Origin: Theocolax elegans
Lineage: Eukaryota > Arthropoda > Insecta > Hymenoptera > Cerocephalidae
DNA length: 64,000 nt
Direction of reading: 5' to 3'
Assembly: GCA_026168455.1 (NCBI GenBank)
Contig: CM047429.1
Coordinates: 6,723,125-6,787,124, forward strand
The stretch's first letter is position 1, and every line of letters begins with the position of its first letter. The notes beneath the pieces are model-generated. The model was not told where the DNA came from and did no database searches. It worked only from the letters and a program-made list of their open reading frames with translations. Shown here piece after piece: positions 11,401-22,823 of the stretch. The translations under genes were made by a program, and so were the position numbers.

Positions 11401-12415
11401 AGTATCCATGAAGTCTGAAATTTCTAAATGTCAATATTGCAAGGTTCGACGAGCACTCCCGAAACCAGCCAGATTGGGCGATTTACCAAAGGCACGACTA
11501 GCCCACCACCAGCGACCGTTTTCTTACTGTGGTATAGACTACTTTGGTCCAATGCTGGTTACCGTGGGAAGACGACGAGAAAAAAGATGGGGTGTTCTCT
11601 TCACCTGCTTGTCCTCCCGCGCTGTTCACATAGAAGTTGCTGCCTCTCTCAGCACTGACTCCGCTATAATGGCGCTAAGGAGGATGTCTGCACGTAGAGG
11701 GCGCCCAAACGAAATTTATTCGGACAATGGGAGGAATCTAAGAGGAGCCGCAACGGAGTTACGCTCGTTAATCGGAGGGCTCGACACATCAACACTTCAG
11801 GAAAGAGCAGCTGGACATTAAATAGTGTGGAAGTTTATTCCTCCCGGAGCCCCACACATGGGTGGCAGTTGGGAGAGAATGATTCAAAGTGTCAAAAGAA
11901 ATTTACAAGCGATCCTAAACTCTAGAGCACCAAAGGAAGAGGTATTACACACTTACCTGGCCGAAGTGGAGTACACGATCAACAGCCGACCCCTAACACA
12001 CATTCCAGCGGAACCAAATGAGGTGGAGGCCCTCACGCCAAACCACTTTCTTTTGGGATCATCATCTGGTAATCCGGCACCTGGCAGGTTCGAATACGTA
12101 GACCTCTGTTCAAGAAAACAATGGCGCCAAGCCCAGTGTCTGGCAGATGCATTTTGGAATCGTTGGGTAAAGGAATACCTCCCAACCCTAATTCCTAGGA
12201 AGAAATGGAGCGAAGATACGGAGACACTGAAAATAGGTGATGTAGTGTTGATAGTAGATTCGCAGCTGCCAAGGAACACTTGGTTGAGAGGCGTAATAGA
12301 ACAGATTTTTCCGGGAAAAGATAAACGGGTAAGAGTAGCGGGCATTCGCACTATCCGTGGATTTTATAGTCGACCGTGTACCAAATTGGTGCGATTGACG
12401 ACGACAATTAGTTAG
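8471..12415 (+). pseudogene. pol: BEL/Pao Pol (protease, RT, RNase H, integrase) with two stops
   Basis: One frame, continuous with gag, runs to 12415 and is broken only by TAG at 10634-10636 (in RNase H) and TAA at 11819-11821 (in integrase). Landmarks in order: A17-type protease with LLDEGSSLTLID near 8555; reverse transcriptase with catalytic YMDD at about 9824-9835; RNase H starting TFSDASQ near 10387; integrase HHCC zinc domain (HTKFHHG, CQYCK) at 11320-11450; DDE core with Asp in GIDYFGP (~11540), Asp in YSDNGRN (~11725) and Glu in GSWERM (~11875); a C-terminal DUF5641-like domain (PRKKW, 12190 on). No frameshifts are present, so decay is very slight. There is no independent ATG at the start of pol, consistent with expression as a Gag fusion. 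Confidence 0.95.
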
Positions 12416-12437
12416 TGCAAGATTGGAGTCTTGCACT

Positions 12438-12448
12438 GGAGAAGAGGA
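12438..12448 (+). promoter_or_regulatory. BEL/Pao polypurine tract
   Basis: GGAGAAGAGGA lies immediately upstream of the 3' LTR, the position where plus-strand synthesis is primed. Confidence 0.7.
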
Positions 12449-12983
12449 TGTCGTCAATTCAATTAATATATGTTTAATTTCATTTCAGTTAAATTCAAAT
12501 TCAAATATAATTTGAAATAACAATTTCAAAGTGAATTGTTTTTTTTTGGTCCGGTAATGCGGTCGGGCGGTTTTCTCTAGAAAACCCGTCAGAGTACCGT
12601 TCGTGACCATAGTATAAGCGGTAATGCGGTCGGGCAGTTTTTGTCAAAAAACTTGTCAGAGTACCGTTCGCAACGATTAGTAATGACACGGTAAGGCGAT
12701 CGGGCAACTTGATTGGTCCAGATTGCCAGAAAGTCGTACGCGCCATATTCCGGAAGGGAACAAGAAATTGGCGCCAAAAAGCAGGGGTATAAATCGAGAG
12801 TGCGGGATGACGACCGGTTCAGTTAGTCTTCAACGCTCACCTTTGTAATATTGTCTTTAGTTAATGTATTTCTTCTTTGTTTCAAGTGTTAATAACGTGT
12901 ACAGTGTTGAATTAATTAAATAAAGATTGTTGTTTCTTTTTTTCTGACTTAAACTTGATTTCCATCCCCCTCCATTGGTCACA
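12449..12983 (+). repeat. BEL/Pao 3' LTR
   Basis: Partner of 6089-6623, same length, three substitutions. It is followed by the target duplication GGTCG and then by resumed 59-bp satellite. Confidence 0.95.
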
Positions 12984-12988
12984 GGTCG

Positions 12989-13955
12989 ATTTATCCCGAA
13001 ATACCACAGGAAATTCCGAAACATCCAGGAAATCCATAATTTGGTGGATTTATTCCGGAATATCACAGAATATCCCGAAATATCCAGGGAATCCCGAAAG
13101 TGGTGGAGTTATCCGGAATACGTCAGAATATCCTGAAACATCCAGAAAACCCCTCAATTAGTGAATTTATCCCAAAATGTCACATAAAATCCCGAAACAT
13201 CCAGGAAATTCCGAAATTGGTGGATTTATTCCGGAATACCTCAGAAAATCCCGAAACATCCAGGAAATCCCGAAATTGGTGGATTTATCCCGGAATACCA
13301 CAGGAAATTCCGAAACATACAGGAAATCCAGAGTTTGGTTGATTTATCTCGAAATACCACAGAAAATTCCGAAACATCTAGGAAATACCGAAATTGGTGG
13401 TGTTATCCCGGAATACCACAGAAAATCCCGAAACATCCAGGAAAACCCTAACTTAGTGAAGATATCCCGGCATATCTAAAAAATTACCGAATTATTTAGA
13501 AAATCCCGAAATTAGTGGAGTTATCCCGGAATACCTCAAACATTCCCAAAATATCCAGGAAATCCCGTATTTAGTGGAGTTATTTCGAAATACCACAGAA
13601 AAACCCGAGATTTGCAGGAAACCCCGAAATTGGTGGAGTTATCCCGGAATACTTAAGAAAATCCCGAAACATCCAGGAAAACCCTAAATTAGTGAAGATT
13701 TCCCGACATATCTAAGAAATTACCGAATTATTTAGAAAATCCCGAAATTAGTGGAGTTATCCCGGAATACCTCAAAAATTCCCGAAATATCCAGGAAATC
13801 CCGTATTTACTGGAGTTATCCCGAAATAATTCAGAAATTCCCGAAATATCAGTGTTAACCCTTTCACTCCACACATACTCTTCATTCTTACAACAGGAGA
13901 CGGGACACCGGACACCACCGCCGGACACCGGAGAACGGATGAATTTTAATATAAT
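12989..13955. repeat. 59-bp satellite array, part 2, and end of repeat copy 1
   Basis: Continuation of the 5189-6088 array across the BEL insertion. After about 13848 it gives way to a unique tail (CCGGACACCACCGCCGGACA, then ACGGATGAATTTTAATATAA) that is shared with 44479-44600 and ends at 13955. The following 13956-14540 is AT-rich and I see nothing supportable in it beyond a short AT palindrome near 14290. Confidence 0.88.
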
Positions 13956-14549
13956 ATAGATTTTGGTTATAACAAATTATTTTATATTGTATTTCTTATA
14001 AGAAATATTAAATTAAATTCCTATTAAATTAATGAAATAAGTTTACAACATGTAATACATTAAATGTATATTCGATCCTTGATTTAAAAATAATTAATGT
14101 CACTCAGAATGTCACTCTCCTTTGCATAAAACAATAATATTTTACTTATTATTATTATTTTATTTCTATTGCAAAATATAACCATAATCTACGAGATCCT
14201 ATATATATGCTAATTAAATAATTCGTATTTTATTGGATTTAAAATGTATAATGGTAACAAAAAATTTAATAGCAAAAAAATACTCACTCGCTTACGCTCG
14301 CTATTTTTTTATTTTTTTATTTTTTGCTATTATTTGATTAGTGGTGTATTAAATAATATGAACCGTATTTCTATCTATTAAAACGTAGTTCAGTATATAG
14401 ATGAAAAACAAATAGTAATATTGTTAGAGTACCAATTTAATATAATAAAATATATATTGTAGGATTCTGTACGAAGTATTACATTAAATAAATAAATATA
14501 CAGTAAATGTATGAGGCTCAATATGTAGACTCCCAGAAATATTAAGTCC

Positions 14550-14970
14550 CAAAAATTTTAACGGCAAAATCTAAGACTAAAATTTTTAAAAATTTTAACG
14601 GCAAAATCTAAGACTAAAATTTTTAAAAATTTTAACGGCAAAATCTAAGACTAAAATTTTTAAAAATTTTAACGGCAAAATCTAAGACTAAAATTTTTAA
14701 AAATTTTAACGGCAAAATCTAAGACTAAAATTTTTAAAAATTTTAACGGCAAAATCTAAGACTCAAATTTTTAAAAATTTTAACGGCAAAATCTAAGACT
14801 CAAATTTTTAAAAATTTTAACGGCAAAATCTAAGACTCAAATTTTTAAAAATTTTAACGGCAAAATCTAAGACTCAAATTTTAAAATTTTTTTAAAATTT
14901 TAACGGCAAAATCTAAGACTAAAATTTTTAAACCCCAAAATGTTGAGTCCCAAAATTTTTAACGGCAAAA
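14550..14970. repeat. 37-bp AT-rich minisatellite
   Basis: About eleven tandem copies of a unit that starts ACGGCAAAATCTAAGACT; unit starts at 14561, 14598 and 14635 give a 37-bp period. Each unit ends in the self-complementary AAAATTTTTAAAAATTTT, so the array can form serial hairpins. Later units vary one base (ACTAAA to ACTCAA), showing local homogenisation. AAGTCCCAAAA-type degenerate units flank it on both sides. Confidence 0.95.
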
Positions 14971-15110
14971 TCTAAGACTAAAATTTTTAAGGCCCAAAAT
15001 TTTGAGTCCCAAAAATATTAAGTCCCAAAAATTATAAGGCTAATATATATAATACTAACGGTCCCAAAACGTCGTAAAAGTAATCCTTGGGGATCAAGGG
15101 AACACTTGCC

Positions 15111-15138
15111 CGGACGGACGGACGGACGGACGGACGCC
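15111..15138. repeat. (GGAC)n microsatellite
   Basis: Seven imperfect GGAC/CGGA units in an otherwise AT-rich stretch, just after the 37-bp array and a GC-richer ACTTGCC segment. Confidence 0.9.
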
Positions 15139-15911
15139 CGGACGTAGATTTGTACTTTAATATAATGTTAGATAATTAAATATTAAATAAATTAATTAAT
15201 TAATTATAACAATAACGATAATATACAATAATTAAAATAACATTTTCAAACACAAATAATTTAGAAAAGATTGTTATTTAATTATTTGGACATTAATAAT
15301 AGTATAAAAATATGATCCATTTAATTATTTAAGTTTTTGTTAAACAATAATAATAATTATTGTTTTAAACATCATTTAAACATTGTAAATTTTAAATATT
15401 GTAAGTTTAAGCGTTGAAGAATCAAAGCGACACAAAATATAATTTAGTCTAAGAGTGGGGCAATACCTCACATACATAGAATGAAATGTAAATGTGTAAA
15501 TGTCCGAAAAGTAAGGGAAGCGATTTTACATTACAGTAATAAGGAAAATCAGCAAAGAGGGAGATTTTCCAAAACCAGTCGTCTCCTTTTACTCAGCAGC
15601 ATTCGCCTCAGCGCGACCGAGCGATGGAGAGCCATCTCCGCACTCCATATAAATAAGCAAAAGTCCGACGGGGACTTATATAATATGCATAATACAATGA
15701 ATTTTATAATCTTTGAAAAGACTTGTTTAATAATAAACTTACACGTTATAAATATAATAAATTGTATTTATTATAAATATTCAAATCAAATGTTAATTAA
15801 GCTAATTACAGGAAAAAATGATAAAAAGATTTTATATCATAAAATCTACTTTTTCGAATAGCTTAATTAGAACTTGATTTGAATAAAAAATTATACATAA
15901 ATTAGACATAA

Positions 15912-16203
15912 AATGGTAGACTGCTTTTATCTTTGTCAGACATATACTCGAATTCCAAAACACCTTGTTAGAGATAACGTTAATTTTTTAGCTTTATTCC
16001 GTCAAGATGATTTAAATTTGAAACACATTTACAACGATCATGTGAATTCAGACATGAGTTATGCTTAATTTAAAGAGTTATGTTCAAAATGTTGGAAAGA
16101 TGATAAGTATGGATTTTTAGTCATAGACAAGGATCGATCGATCAACGATGGTAGATATCGAAAGGGATTTGACTGCTTTGCTATAAATATAGCTAGTACT
16201 TAA
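15912..16203 (+). pseudogene. Polinton/adintovirus-type packaging ATPase fragment
   Basis: A 97-codon frame with one internal TAA (16066-16068). Its translation contains QTYTRIPKHLVRDNVNF, FRQDDLNLKHIYNDHVNS and GFLVIDKD...GRYRKGFD. I recognise these as the C-terminal half of the FtsK/HerA-superfamily genome-packaging ATPase found in Polintons and adintoviruses, where it drives DNA into the capsid. The Walker A half is missing. The fragment lies about 28 kb from the virus-like block at 44.6-55 kb, so it is a separate insertion or a dispersed piece. The match is from memory of the family and has not been searched. Confidence 0.7.
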
Positions 16204-17880
16204 AGTATTTCTTATAGTCAATTATTGAACGTTAAAGTGTCAACATGAATGATTTCCCATATGTCTACCCATGATACTAGTCAATTATATATTCCTTTTT
16301 GCACCCTAATCATATCCTGACGACCAAAAAAGAATATATTTTTCTATGTGACTAACAACATAGGCACGTCACAATATACAATTTAGGTTCAGGAAATTAA
16401 TTCAAGTATAACCCCGTCGGAATTTTTAAAAAGTATTAATTAGGTGAGGCGTAATTAATTTTTGAAATGGGCCAATCAGAGGCCGGATTAGAAAAGAAAA
16501 ATGTACGACCTTGCCGCGCGAGAATAATGCAACAGGTGAACGAGCGAAGCGGCCGAGGCGCCTGAACATAGTTAATGCGTATAGCAGAAGCGAAGATCGC
16601 GAAAGCGAATGAATTGCAAAATATATTTTACGAGATTGATTGTATGAATAAAATGTACAATCAAGGAAATGATTTTTATTCAAGTTTGAGTTAGACCGCA
16701 GACTAATAAATTCATTACTACTATTATTAATTAATTTACTAAATCTATGAAGTGCGTGCGTTATAAATATGAGAATATTACAGTTTTTAATCTCATCGTA
16801 TTTACATTAATTTATTGAAACCTTCATGACGAATTTTAAGACAATAAAATTTTGAATCGAATTAAGTTTTGGGTACAATATAGCCAATAAATACGTTTAC
16901 CATAGGATATATCACTACATATTGGAAATATATTAGTTAATTTTGCAACTATATTGGCAATAATATTGCTAGTGAAATAATTCCTAGACCGTGTAAAATG
17001 AAATTTAGCTCAAGCCTCAATTCTCCGTTTAAAAAACATAATGCTACCGCGAGCGCTCTCCGATGTTCGCGCACATCAAATTTTGTATTCGCGGAGTAAG
17101 CCCGCCGCGGGCGCTCTACCACGTTCGCGCTCATCAAATTTTGTACTCGCAAAGTAAGCAAACGTGCTCGAAAAAATTTTTTCATTAAAATTACAATTTA
17201 CTTTGTTTTAGACTTAATAAATATTTTGGAAAACTCGTTCCAAATCTTTAGGATAATAATTGCAATAGTCTGGCTGTTGAATTGAATTGAGTGTTCAATA
17301 TACAAAATGCCAATGAATAACTACTATAAATTCGCAATCTATTGGTAATATATCAGCAATAATATTGCTAGTAAGTTAATTCCGAGTCCGTGTAAAGTAA
17401 AATCTATCTGTACCCTCGATGAAGTTTTGTAATAATCTGGGAATCATCTAGCTATAGTATATCTATAATATGTTTACGTTTACCAAATATTTTTAAACTG
17501 ATTTTTTATAATATATTAGTATATGCTGAATAAATTGATATGATTAAAATTAATTGGATCATATGTTTACTAAAAATCGGTATTATGAGATATGGTAGAT
17601 TTTGTTAATTAAATGTAATATAAACAACCTATATTGCAGTGGTCTGTAACAGTCGAGTAGATCAGTAGGAATCAGTATATAATATGCTATATCACGTCAA
17701 ATGGTCGGATCAAAATTTAGGTACTGATATAATAATTTGTTCAAAAGTTATTTTAACCTCAAAAAGTGAATTTTTTCAAATGGAATTTACTATGAAAATT
17801 GTTTTGAGATGCTATAAGGATAGAGTCAGGTCAAAAAAATATATTTTGTTTTTCATTTTTATGGTGAAAAACTTTTGTGG
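16204..17880. other. AT-rich intergenic stretch with a short tandem duplication
   Basis: No credible gene. A roughly 62-bp GC-rich unit (GCGCTCTxCxAxGTTCGCGC, then ATCAAATTTTGTA) is duplicated in tandem at 17041-17160. A motif with the palindrome GCAATAATATTGC recurs at 16962-16974 and about 17355-17370. Both look like remains of small repeats. Confidence 0.6.
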
Positions 17881-17888
17881 AACATTTG

Positions 17889-17995
17889 TATTAAATAGTA
17901 TATTTATGACACTGTTGTGGGAGATGATTTTCTACCTTTCTCGAGGTAGTTCGCACGAGCGAAGCGAGTGAAAACATCGAGAAAGGTAAAAAAAA
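17889..17995. repeat. Hairpin-bearing repeat end, inverse of 35935-36017
   Basis: The stretch contains CCTTTCTCGAGG and CTCGAGAAAGG-type arms around the palindrome-like CGAGCGAAGCGAG. Its left half is the reverse complement of 35935-36017, which flanks the long inverted-repeat element at 36 kb. I read it as an end of the same mobile family. Confidence 0.6.
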
Positions 17996-18589
17996 CATCT
18001 TCCACCATAGTTTCATACAATATTTTATAACATTAAAACCTCAAAATCTGAAATGGAAATGGCACGTTAACTCAACGTCGCCTAAGAAGCTACTGGTCGC
18101 CAAACTAAATGTAGCTAGCATGATTTAGGAGGAAACTGAACCGTATAAACAAGATTCGATAGAATGCATTACACAGATCTTGGAAACCATGCGGATGAGT
18201 TAGGTAGACAGCCGGAGTAATGGTACGCCGTATAAGAAGAGTAATGACTAGTATCCTTTGCAATTTAAATAACACAGAAAGAAGACACATCAGAGTCTTC
18301 ATTAACAGCTATCGGGTGTTTTTACATCAAAGCTTGGGGAAAACGCGGACACAAAGAAGAAAAGCGAGGAGATGCACGATAATTTTCTCTAGAATGTACA
18401 ATAACACACTTGAGGTTTCTTAGATTAAACTGTCGAGAATGTCCTGACTGCACAATAAATGCTATATATTATTAACCTAATGAATATATAAATAAATAAA
18501 TTAATGCATCACATACAACACTAATTTAGCATAAAGCAGTCAATGATAAAATAGTCTTAAAACAAATACGGAAGATTAAAGAGGGTGGA

Positions 18590-18832
18590 GTTTTGCTGCG
18601 ACTCGCGAAGCCAGTGAACGGCAGGAATTCCAAAAGTCCTTACAGGGCACCCTCGCAAAGGACGCTCAAGTCAAAGACCTGACGTCAAATACAACGCTCG
18701 AGTTCCTTGACTTGGACTGTATTAAGATGGATAAAGAAATGACTGCCGTCATAAACCGCGAACTTGGTAACACCGTGGAACGAAAAGTAGACATTTTCTT
18801 CACAACGCTGAATGTACAAAAACACACCTAAG
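18590..18832 (+). pseudogene. LINE ORF1 fragment (R1-like)
   Basis: The plus strand encodes an uninterrupted stretch with KSLQGTLAKDAQVKDLTSNT and LEFLDLDCIKMDKEMTAVIN before a stop. This resembles the segment preceding the zinc knuckles in ORF1 of R1/I-type LINEs. No knuckle follows, and the downstream sequence to 19300 has stops in all frames. Identification is by family resemblance only. Confidence 0.4.
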
Positions 18833-19317
18833 TGTTTCTATGCCCGAAAACAAGTCATAAAGGTCACGCGCATATTGCTGGTTCAGGCAAGGCTTGCTCA
18901 AGCTGGTGACTGCAAGGCTTGAACAGATAGACCACGACAAACTCGAGAGGCATCTGCACAATGGGGAGCCGTCTTCACAGGTGGTGCCTCGAGAGCTGTC
19001 TCACCGCGACACGGCTGAAGCGCTCACAGGGGAAATACCCCAGTTTCTTCAGCGGGTATGGTAAGCCTCTATGCTACGAAGACAGTACGTAACATACAAA
19101 AGACTTACTGGTGAACAGCGAAAATAGCGGAGACCAGCCGGATCTGCCTAGCGCTGCGTAGAAAAGCTCAACGAGCAACGATCAGAGAAAGCGCAGTGAC
19201 TCTATCCGAAGAGGACAAGTTTGCTAGAATGCGTTTGCGGTTTACTCTAAATAGCAGCAAGCAACGGTGTTAATAGAAATTGACGGACAAGATGGACTCG
19301 GTTCCTTCGGGCACGTA

Positions 19318-19545
19318 TTACAAAATTGTAACTTGTGAAAAGAAACACGACAGTATATTCGTAGAGTCTAAAAACTCAGGATCCCTAGTAATTTTTGGTG
19401 GTCGATAAATAACAGCTATGAATGCATATGGTGCATCATTGTCCTGAATTTCACAGAAAATATACTCTGGTATTGTAGGCTTACCCGGGCATATTCGATG
19501 TAAATTTACAATTGCAACTATTAATTGAGTGATCTTGCGCAACAT
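19318..19545 (-). pseudogene. LINE endonuclease fragment
   Basis: A minus-strand frame contains EIQDNDAPYAFIAVIYRPPK. The hydrophobic strand followed by YRPP is typical of the apurinic-like endonuclease domain of non-LTR retrotransposons. The catalytic Glu and Asp-His parts are absent, so this is a scrap. The adjoining frames at 19521-19833 on either strand are not recognisable. Confidence 0.5.
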
Positions 19546-20128
19546 CTAAAACAAGAGATTCTGCCGTCGTAATAACGCGTGACAATCGAGGCGTTCCTCG
19601 CCGCCCTACAAGCAATAAGGAGTAGGGCAAAGGCGGTTATCGAGGCAGTTCGCTGTCCTCGAAAGCTCTCTCGCGTCTCGACCATCGTCAGGCCAACACG
19701 AAGAAATACTTCCGACGTCGGAGATGTGCCGACTCCATTGTTCAGGGGAAGACCTTGGCCGAGGCGTAAACCTGTACGCGATAACATAAATTGTACGTGG
19801 GCCCCTGTTTCAATTGGTGTTTGGACCTACTAAACTTCCGTCTATCAGTCCGGGTGGTCGAGCAAGAGCGAAAAGAAAATGCAATAGGCGCCAGCGCGTA
19901 AAGTTAAGTATTATTGTACAAAACTAATATTAGTGCGATAGAGTATTATTAAATTTATAAATAACATATAATATTATATAAACTTATAGAAGAAAAAATA
20001 ATTCATGTTGAAATTTTGATTTTATCACTTGGTATTTTTTAATACCAGTTGAATAGAATTTATCGATCTTCCCAAGTCAGAAGTGAAGGTAACAAAGAAA
20101 TTTCAATACATTTTTCTTTTTTCGTAAC

Positions 20129-20157
20129 GTTTCGGTAGACAATGGTACCCTCTTCAG
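20129..20157 (-). ncRNA. Hammerhead-ribozyme-like core downstream of the Penelope element
   Basis: On the minus strand CTGAAGA is followed by GGGTA, a CCATTGTC loop, TACC and GAAAC. GGTA pairs with TACC, giving the CUGANGA - stem II - GAAA arrangement of a hammerhead ribozyme. It lies 3' of a minus-strand Penelope-like element, a class known to carry hammerheads in its terminal repeats. I cannot find a convincing stem III or cleavage trinucleotide, so it may be degenerate. Confidence 0.35.
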
Positions 20158-20544
20158 ACTGTATAAAATTTATTAATTTCGATTAGTACATCTCAGAAAA
20201 TAATGTAAACCGGGAACGTAAATTAAAAAAATAAAAAATATACCTTCTAATATCAATATCGTACAATGTTTACAATATTATTTCGCCGCAAGTCGATTTA
20301 AATTTTTGCTTCTTTTTCTTCATTCTAAACACGAAGAAACGTCAAACAGATGTATACACGTCGAAAATTTCTGCTGTATACGAAACAATACAAGATTCGC
20401 GCTTTCTTATATAGGGATAAGTAGCAAGTTTGTGTTTATATTTTTTTTATTGATGACGCATGATCAAGGTTGTGTACAGTACGTTTGATTTCAGATAAAT
20501 TTAAAGGCTTTTCATTCTATATATAATTTGCGAATACTGTTTAT

Positions 20545-22013
20545 TTAATTTAATTGATGTTTGTTTATTGAATGTTTTTGTAAATTTATGTGTACCATTT
20601 CAGATGCAATTCTTTTTCCATAATTCGGTTCTTTATCTAAAATCTTAAAATTTTGCCAATCAAAATCGTGTTGATTATTTTGTACGTGTTGAAAGATCAT
20701 AGAATTTTTGTTAGTTTTATGTTCATTTATTCGGGTAATTATTTGTCTTTTTGTTTGTCCTACATATGAAGTATCACAATTGTTGCAATTTAATTTATAT
20801 ACAATGTTATTTTGAGTTTTTCTATCAGTTTTATCTTTTCCTTTAATTATGATATTACTTACTTTGTTTTCAATAATTGGAATTGTTTTTATTCCGTGTT
20901 TTTTAAATTCTGATGATACTTTTTCATAAAAACCATTTAAGTAAGGTAGTGTTATTGTTGTTTTGTAGTTATTGTTTTCATTTCTATAGTGGTTAGTTAT
21001 CTGTTGATTTAAGACTGCAAGTCGTTTTTTAACGTATCTATTTATAAATTTTTTTGGATAGCTATTTTTTATTAAATACTCTTTTATTTCATTGATGTTT
21101 TATTTGTGGTGATTTTTATCTAAAAGTTTAGTTGCTCTATCTACTAAATTGTAAACCATCGCAATCTTTTGTGAAATTTGATGAGATGAGTCGAAATTTA
21201 AAAACCGTGCCGAGAAAGTGGGTTTTGTATACCAGTCTGTTATAATTTTATTGTCGTTTTTTATTAGTAATGTATCTAAAAAGCTGATTTCACTGTTCTG
21301 TTCAATTTCATAGGTGAATTTTAGTTTTGGGTCGTAGGAGTTGAAAATGTGTATCATTTCATTAATTTTATTTGTAGGAATGCATACTATTATGTCATCT
21401 ACATATCTATAATAAAAAATGGGTTTAAAACTTAATTTGTTTAAACATTCATTCTCGAGATCTTCCATAACTATATCAGCGAATAAACCTGATGTTGCTG
21501 CGCCCATAGGTGTGCCATCTGTTTGTTTAAAGTATTTATTGTTAAATTAAAAATATGTATTGTTAATTAGGTAGTCAGATGCATTTATTATTTCTCTTAT
21601 TGGTATTTCTGTCTTTTGTATAATTTGACCTTCTTTCTATGCTTTTTCTTATTAATGAACAACTTATGTTTGTAATCAAAGATTGAGCGTCTAGGCTAAC
21701 AAGAGAATATTCGCTTGGTATATTTATGTCTTTGATTTTATGTATAAATTCAATGCTATTTTTATTTATATTATACAAAGGTACATTTTCTTTATGTATT
21801 TTTGGCAAACCGTAACATTTTGGCAGTGAAGTGTTAGTTTGTGTTAAACGAGTAGAATTGTATTTTTATCTAAGAATCCGTTATCATTCCATTTTTTGAG
21901 AAAATTATAAGAGCATTTTTGTAGAGATTTTAATGGATTTTTTGTATAGTTTGGTATTAATTGTTATCTGATAGTATTAATTCCATTTTGTCAATATATT
22001 CTTTCTTATTCAT
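20545..22013 (-). pseudogene. Penelope-like retroelement (RT plus GIY-YIG)
   Basis: Minus-strand coding from about 22013 (MNKKEYIDKMELIL) to the stop at 20545-20547. Recognisable parts: MPKIHKENVPLY near 21800; RT palm with YSLVSLDAQSLITNIS; MGAATSGLFADIVMEDLE; catalytic YVDDIIV near 21410; FLDTLL and TDWYTKPTFSARFLN; and a C-terminal GIY-YIG nuclease with YKLNCNNCDTSYVGQTKRQI near 20740-20800. RT with a C-terminal GIY-YIG defines endonuclease-bearing Penelope-like elements. In-frame stops and frameshifts before 21800 and a stop at 21100 show decay. Confidence 0.85.
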
Positions 22014-22021
22014 AACAAACA

Positions 22022-22187
22022 GCCTCGCTGATTATTTTACCGTGGTATTCGTCGGTGCATTTAAAGTGCAGCCCTATTTTGTATTCGCAGTGTGAGCTGC
22101 ACCATCGGAAATCGATCTGCAGCCACCCAACCTCGGTGCACAGGCGAACGGACCACTCGTCCGATACCGCAACGGGAGCAAGCGACC

Positions 22188-22218
<31 letters not shown>

Positions 22219-22823
22219 CGACCGTCCAGTTGATGGTTATTCGATTCCAGCAAAGAACAGAAGTAACTGGTACCACTTCACGCGATCGCGTTATATTTGA
22301 TTAACAATAAATAGTTTATTTATTGCGTTATACCAGTCCCGTTGACTGGGTATATTATTTTAGTTGGCGATATTTCTCTTTCTCTACAAGTCGGCCGTTT
22401 ACCGTCTTGTAATTTAAGGCGCAGACCTTGGCGACATATAGATATTTTGTCTATTATTTATTTTTATATTTATTTCAATAAATTCACTCTATTAACACAA
22501 AATTAAATTCGGTGTTTGAGTAATTGAATTTTAATCCACGTACGATTCCTTTCGTGATCCTAAGAGCTTGTATATTTATAATTGACAAGTGCTCGACGCG
22601 ATAACCCTATTTCGCGGTCAATTTCAGATTTAATTTTTACCCGGTTGTTATCTGAAACCGGACCTCGGTTTCAGACTAACACCTAACAGATTTGATAAAG
22701 CGAACAGGTTACCGCTGCCGCAACGCGGGAAAAATACGTTTATTTGAATACGGTAAGTTCAATTGTACCGCTGAGCAGCCGCGATAATAAGATAAACATC
22801 CGTGCGGCAGTCAAACTGTTACA
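22022..22823 (+). mobile_element. Candidate Gypsy LTR fragment
   Basis: This segment ends in GTTACA and is followed directly by TGGTGTCCAACG, the layout of an LTR end and PBS (compare the 2543-3343 LTR, CGTTACA then TGGCGCCCAACG). It holds a (GA)n tract at 22195-22220 and AATAAATAGTTTATTT. The left end is not defined; it abuts the Penelope remnant. No gag follows; instead two short related segments with CTACATGGCGC and CTACAAAGGTGCC motifs occur at 22890-22970. Confidence 0.45.

Larger units (their letters stand above)
6089..12983 (+). mobile_element. Young BEL/Pao LTR retrotransposon
   Basis: A complete 6.9-kb element: LTRs at 6089-6623 and 12449-12983, PBS at 6627, gag, protease-RT-RNase H-integrase, and a polypurine tract. 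It is flanked by the 5-bp direct repeat GGTCG at 6084-6088 and 12984-12988, the expected target duplication. The LTRs are both 535 bp and differ at only three sites (6282/12642, 6503/12863, 6565/12925), about 0.6 percent, so insertion is recent. Pol nevertheless carries two nonsense codons, which suggests insertion of a copy mobilised in trans or very recent mutation. Confidence 0.97.

Noticed and set aside
14550..14970. CRISPR-like array
   Set aside because: Units are contiguous tandem copies without variable spacers, in a eukaryotic transposon-rich setting.
15481..15861. 126-residue open frame as a gene
   Set aside because: AT-rich C-terminal half, no motif, no promoter or neighbour context; the GC-richer middle looks like a repeat or LTR fragment.
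17684..17971. 95-residue hydrophobic frame
   Set aside because: Overlaps the hairpin repeat end shared with 35935-36017; composition fits AT-rich noise.
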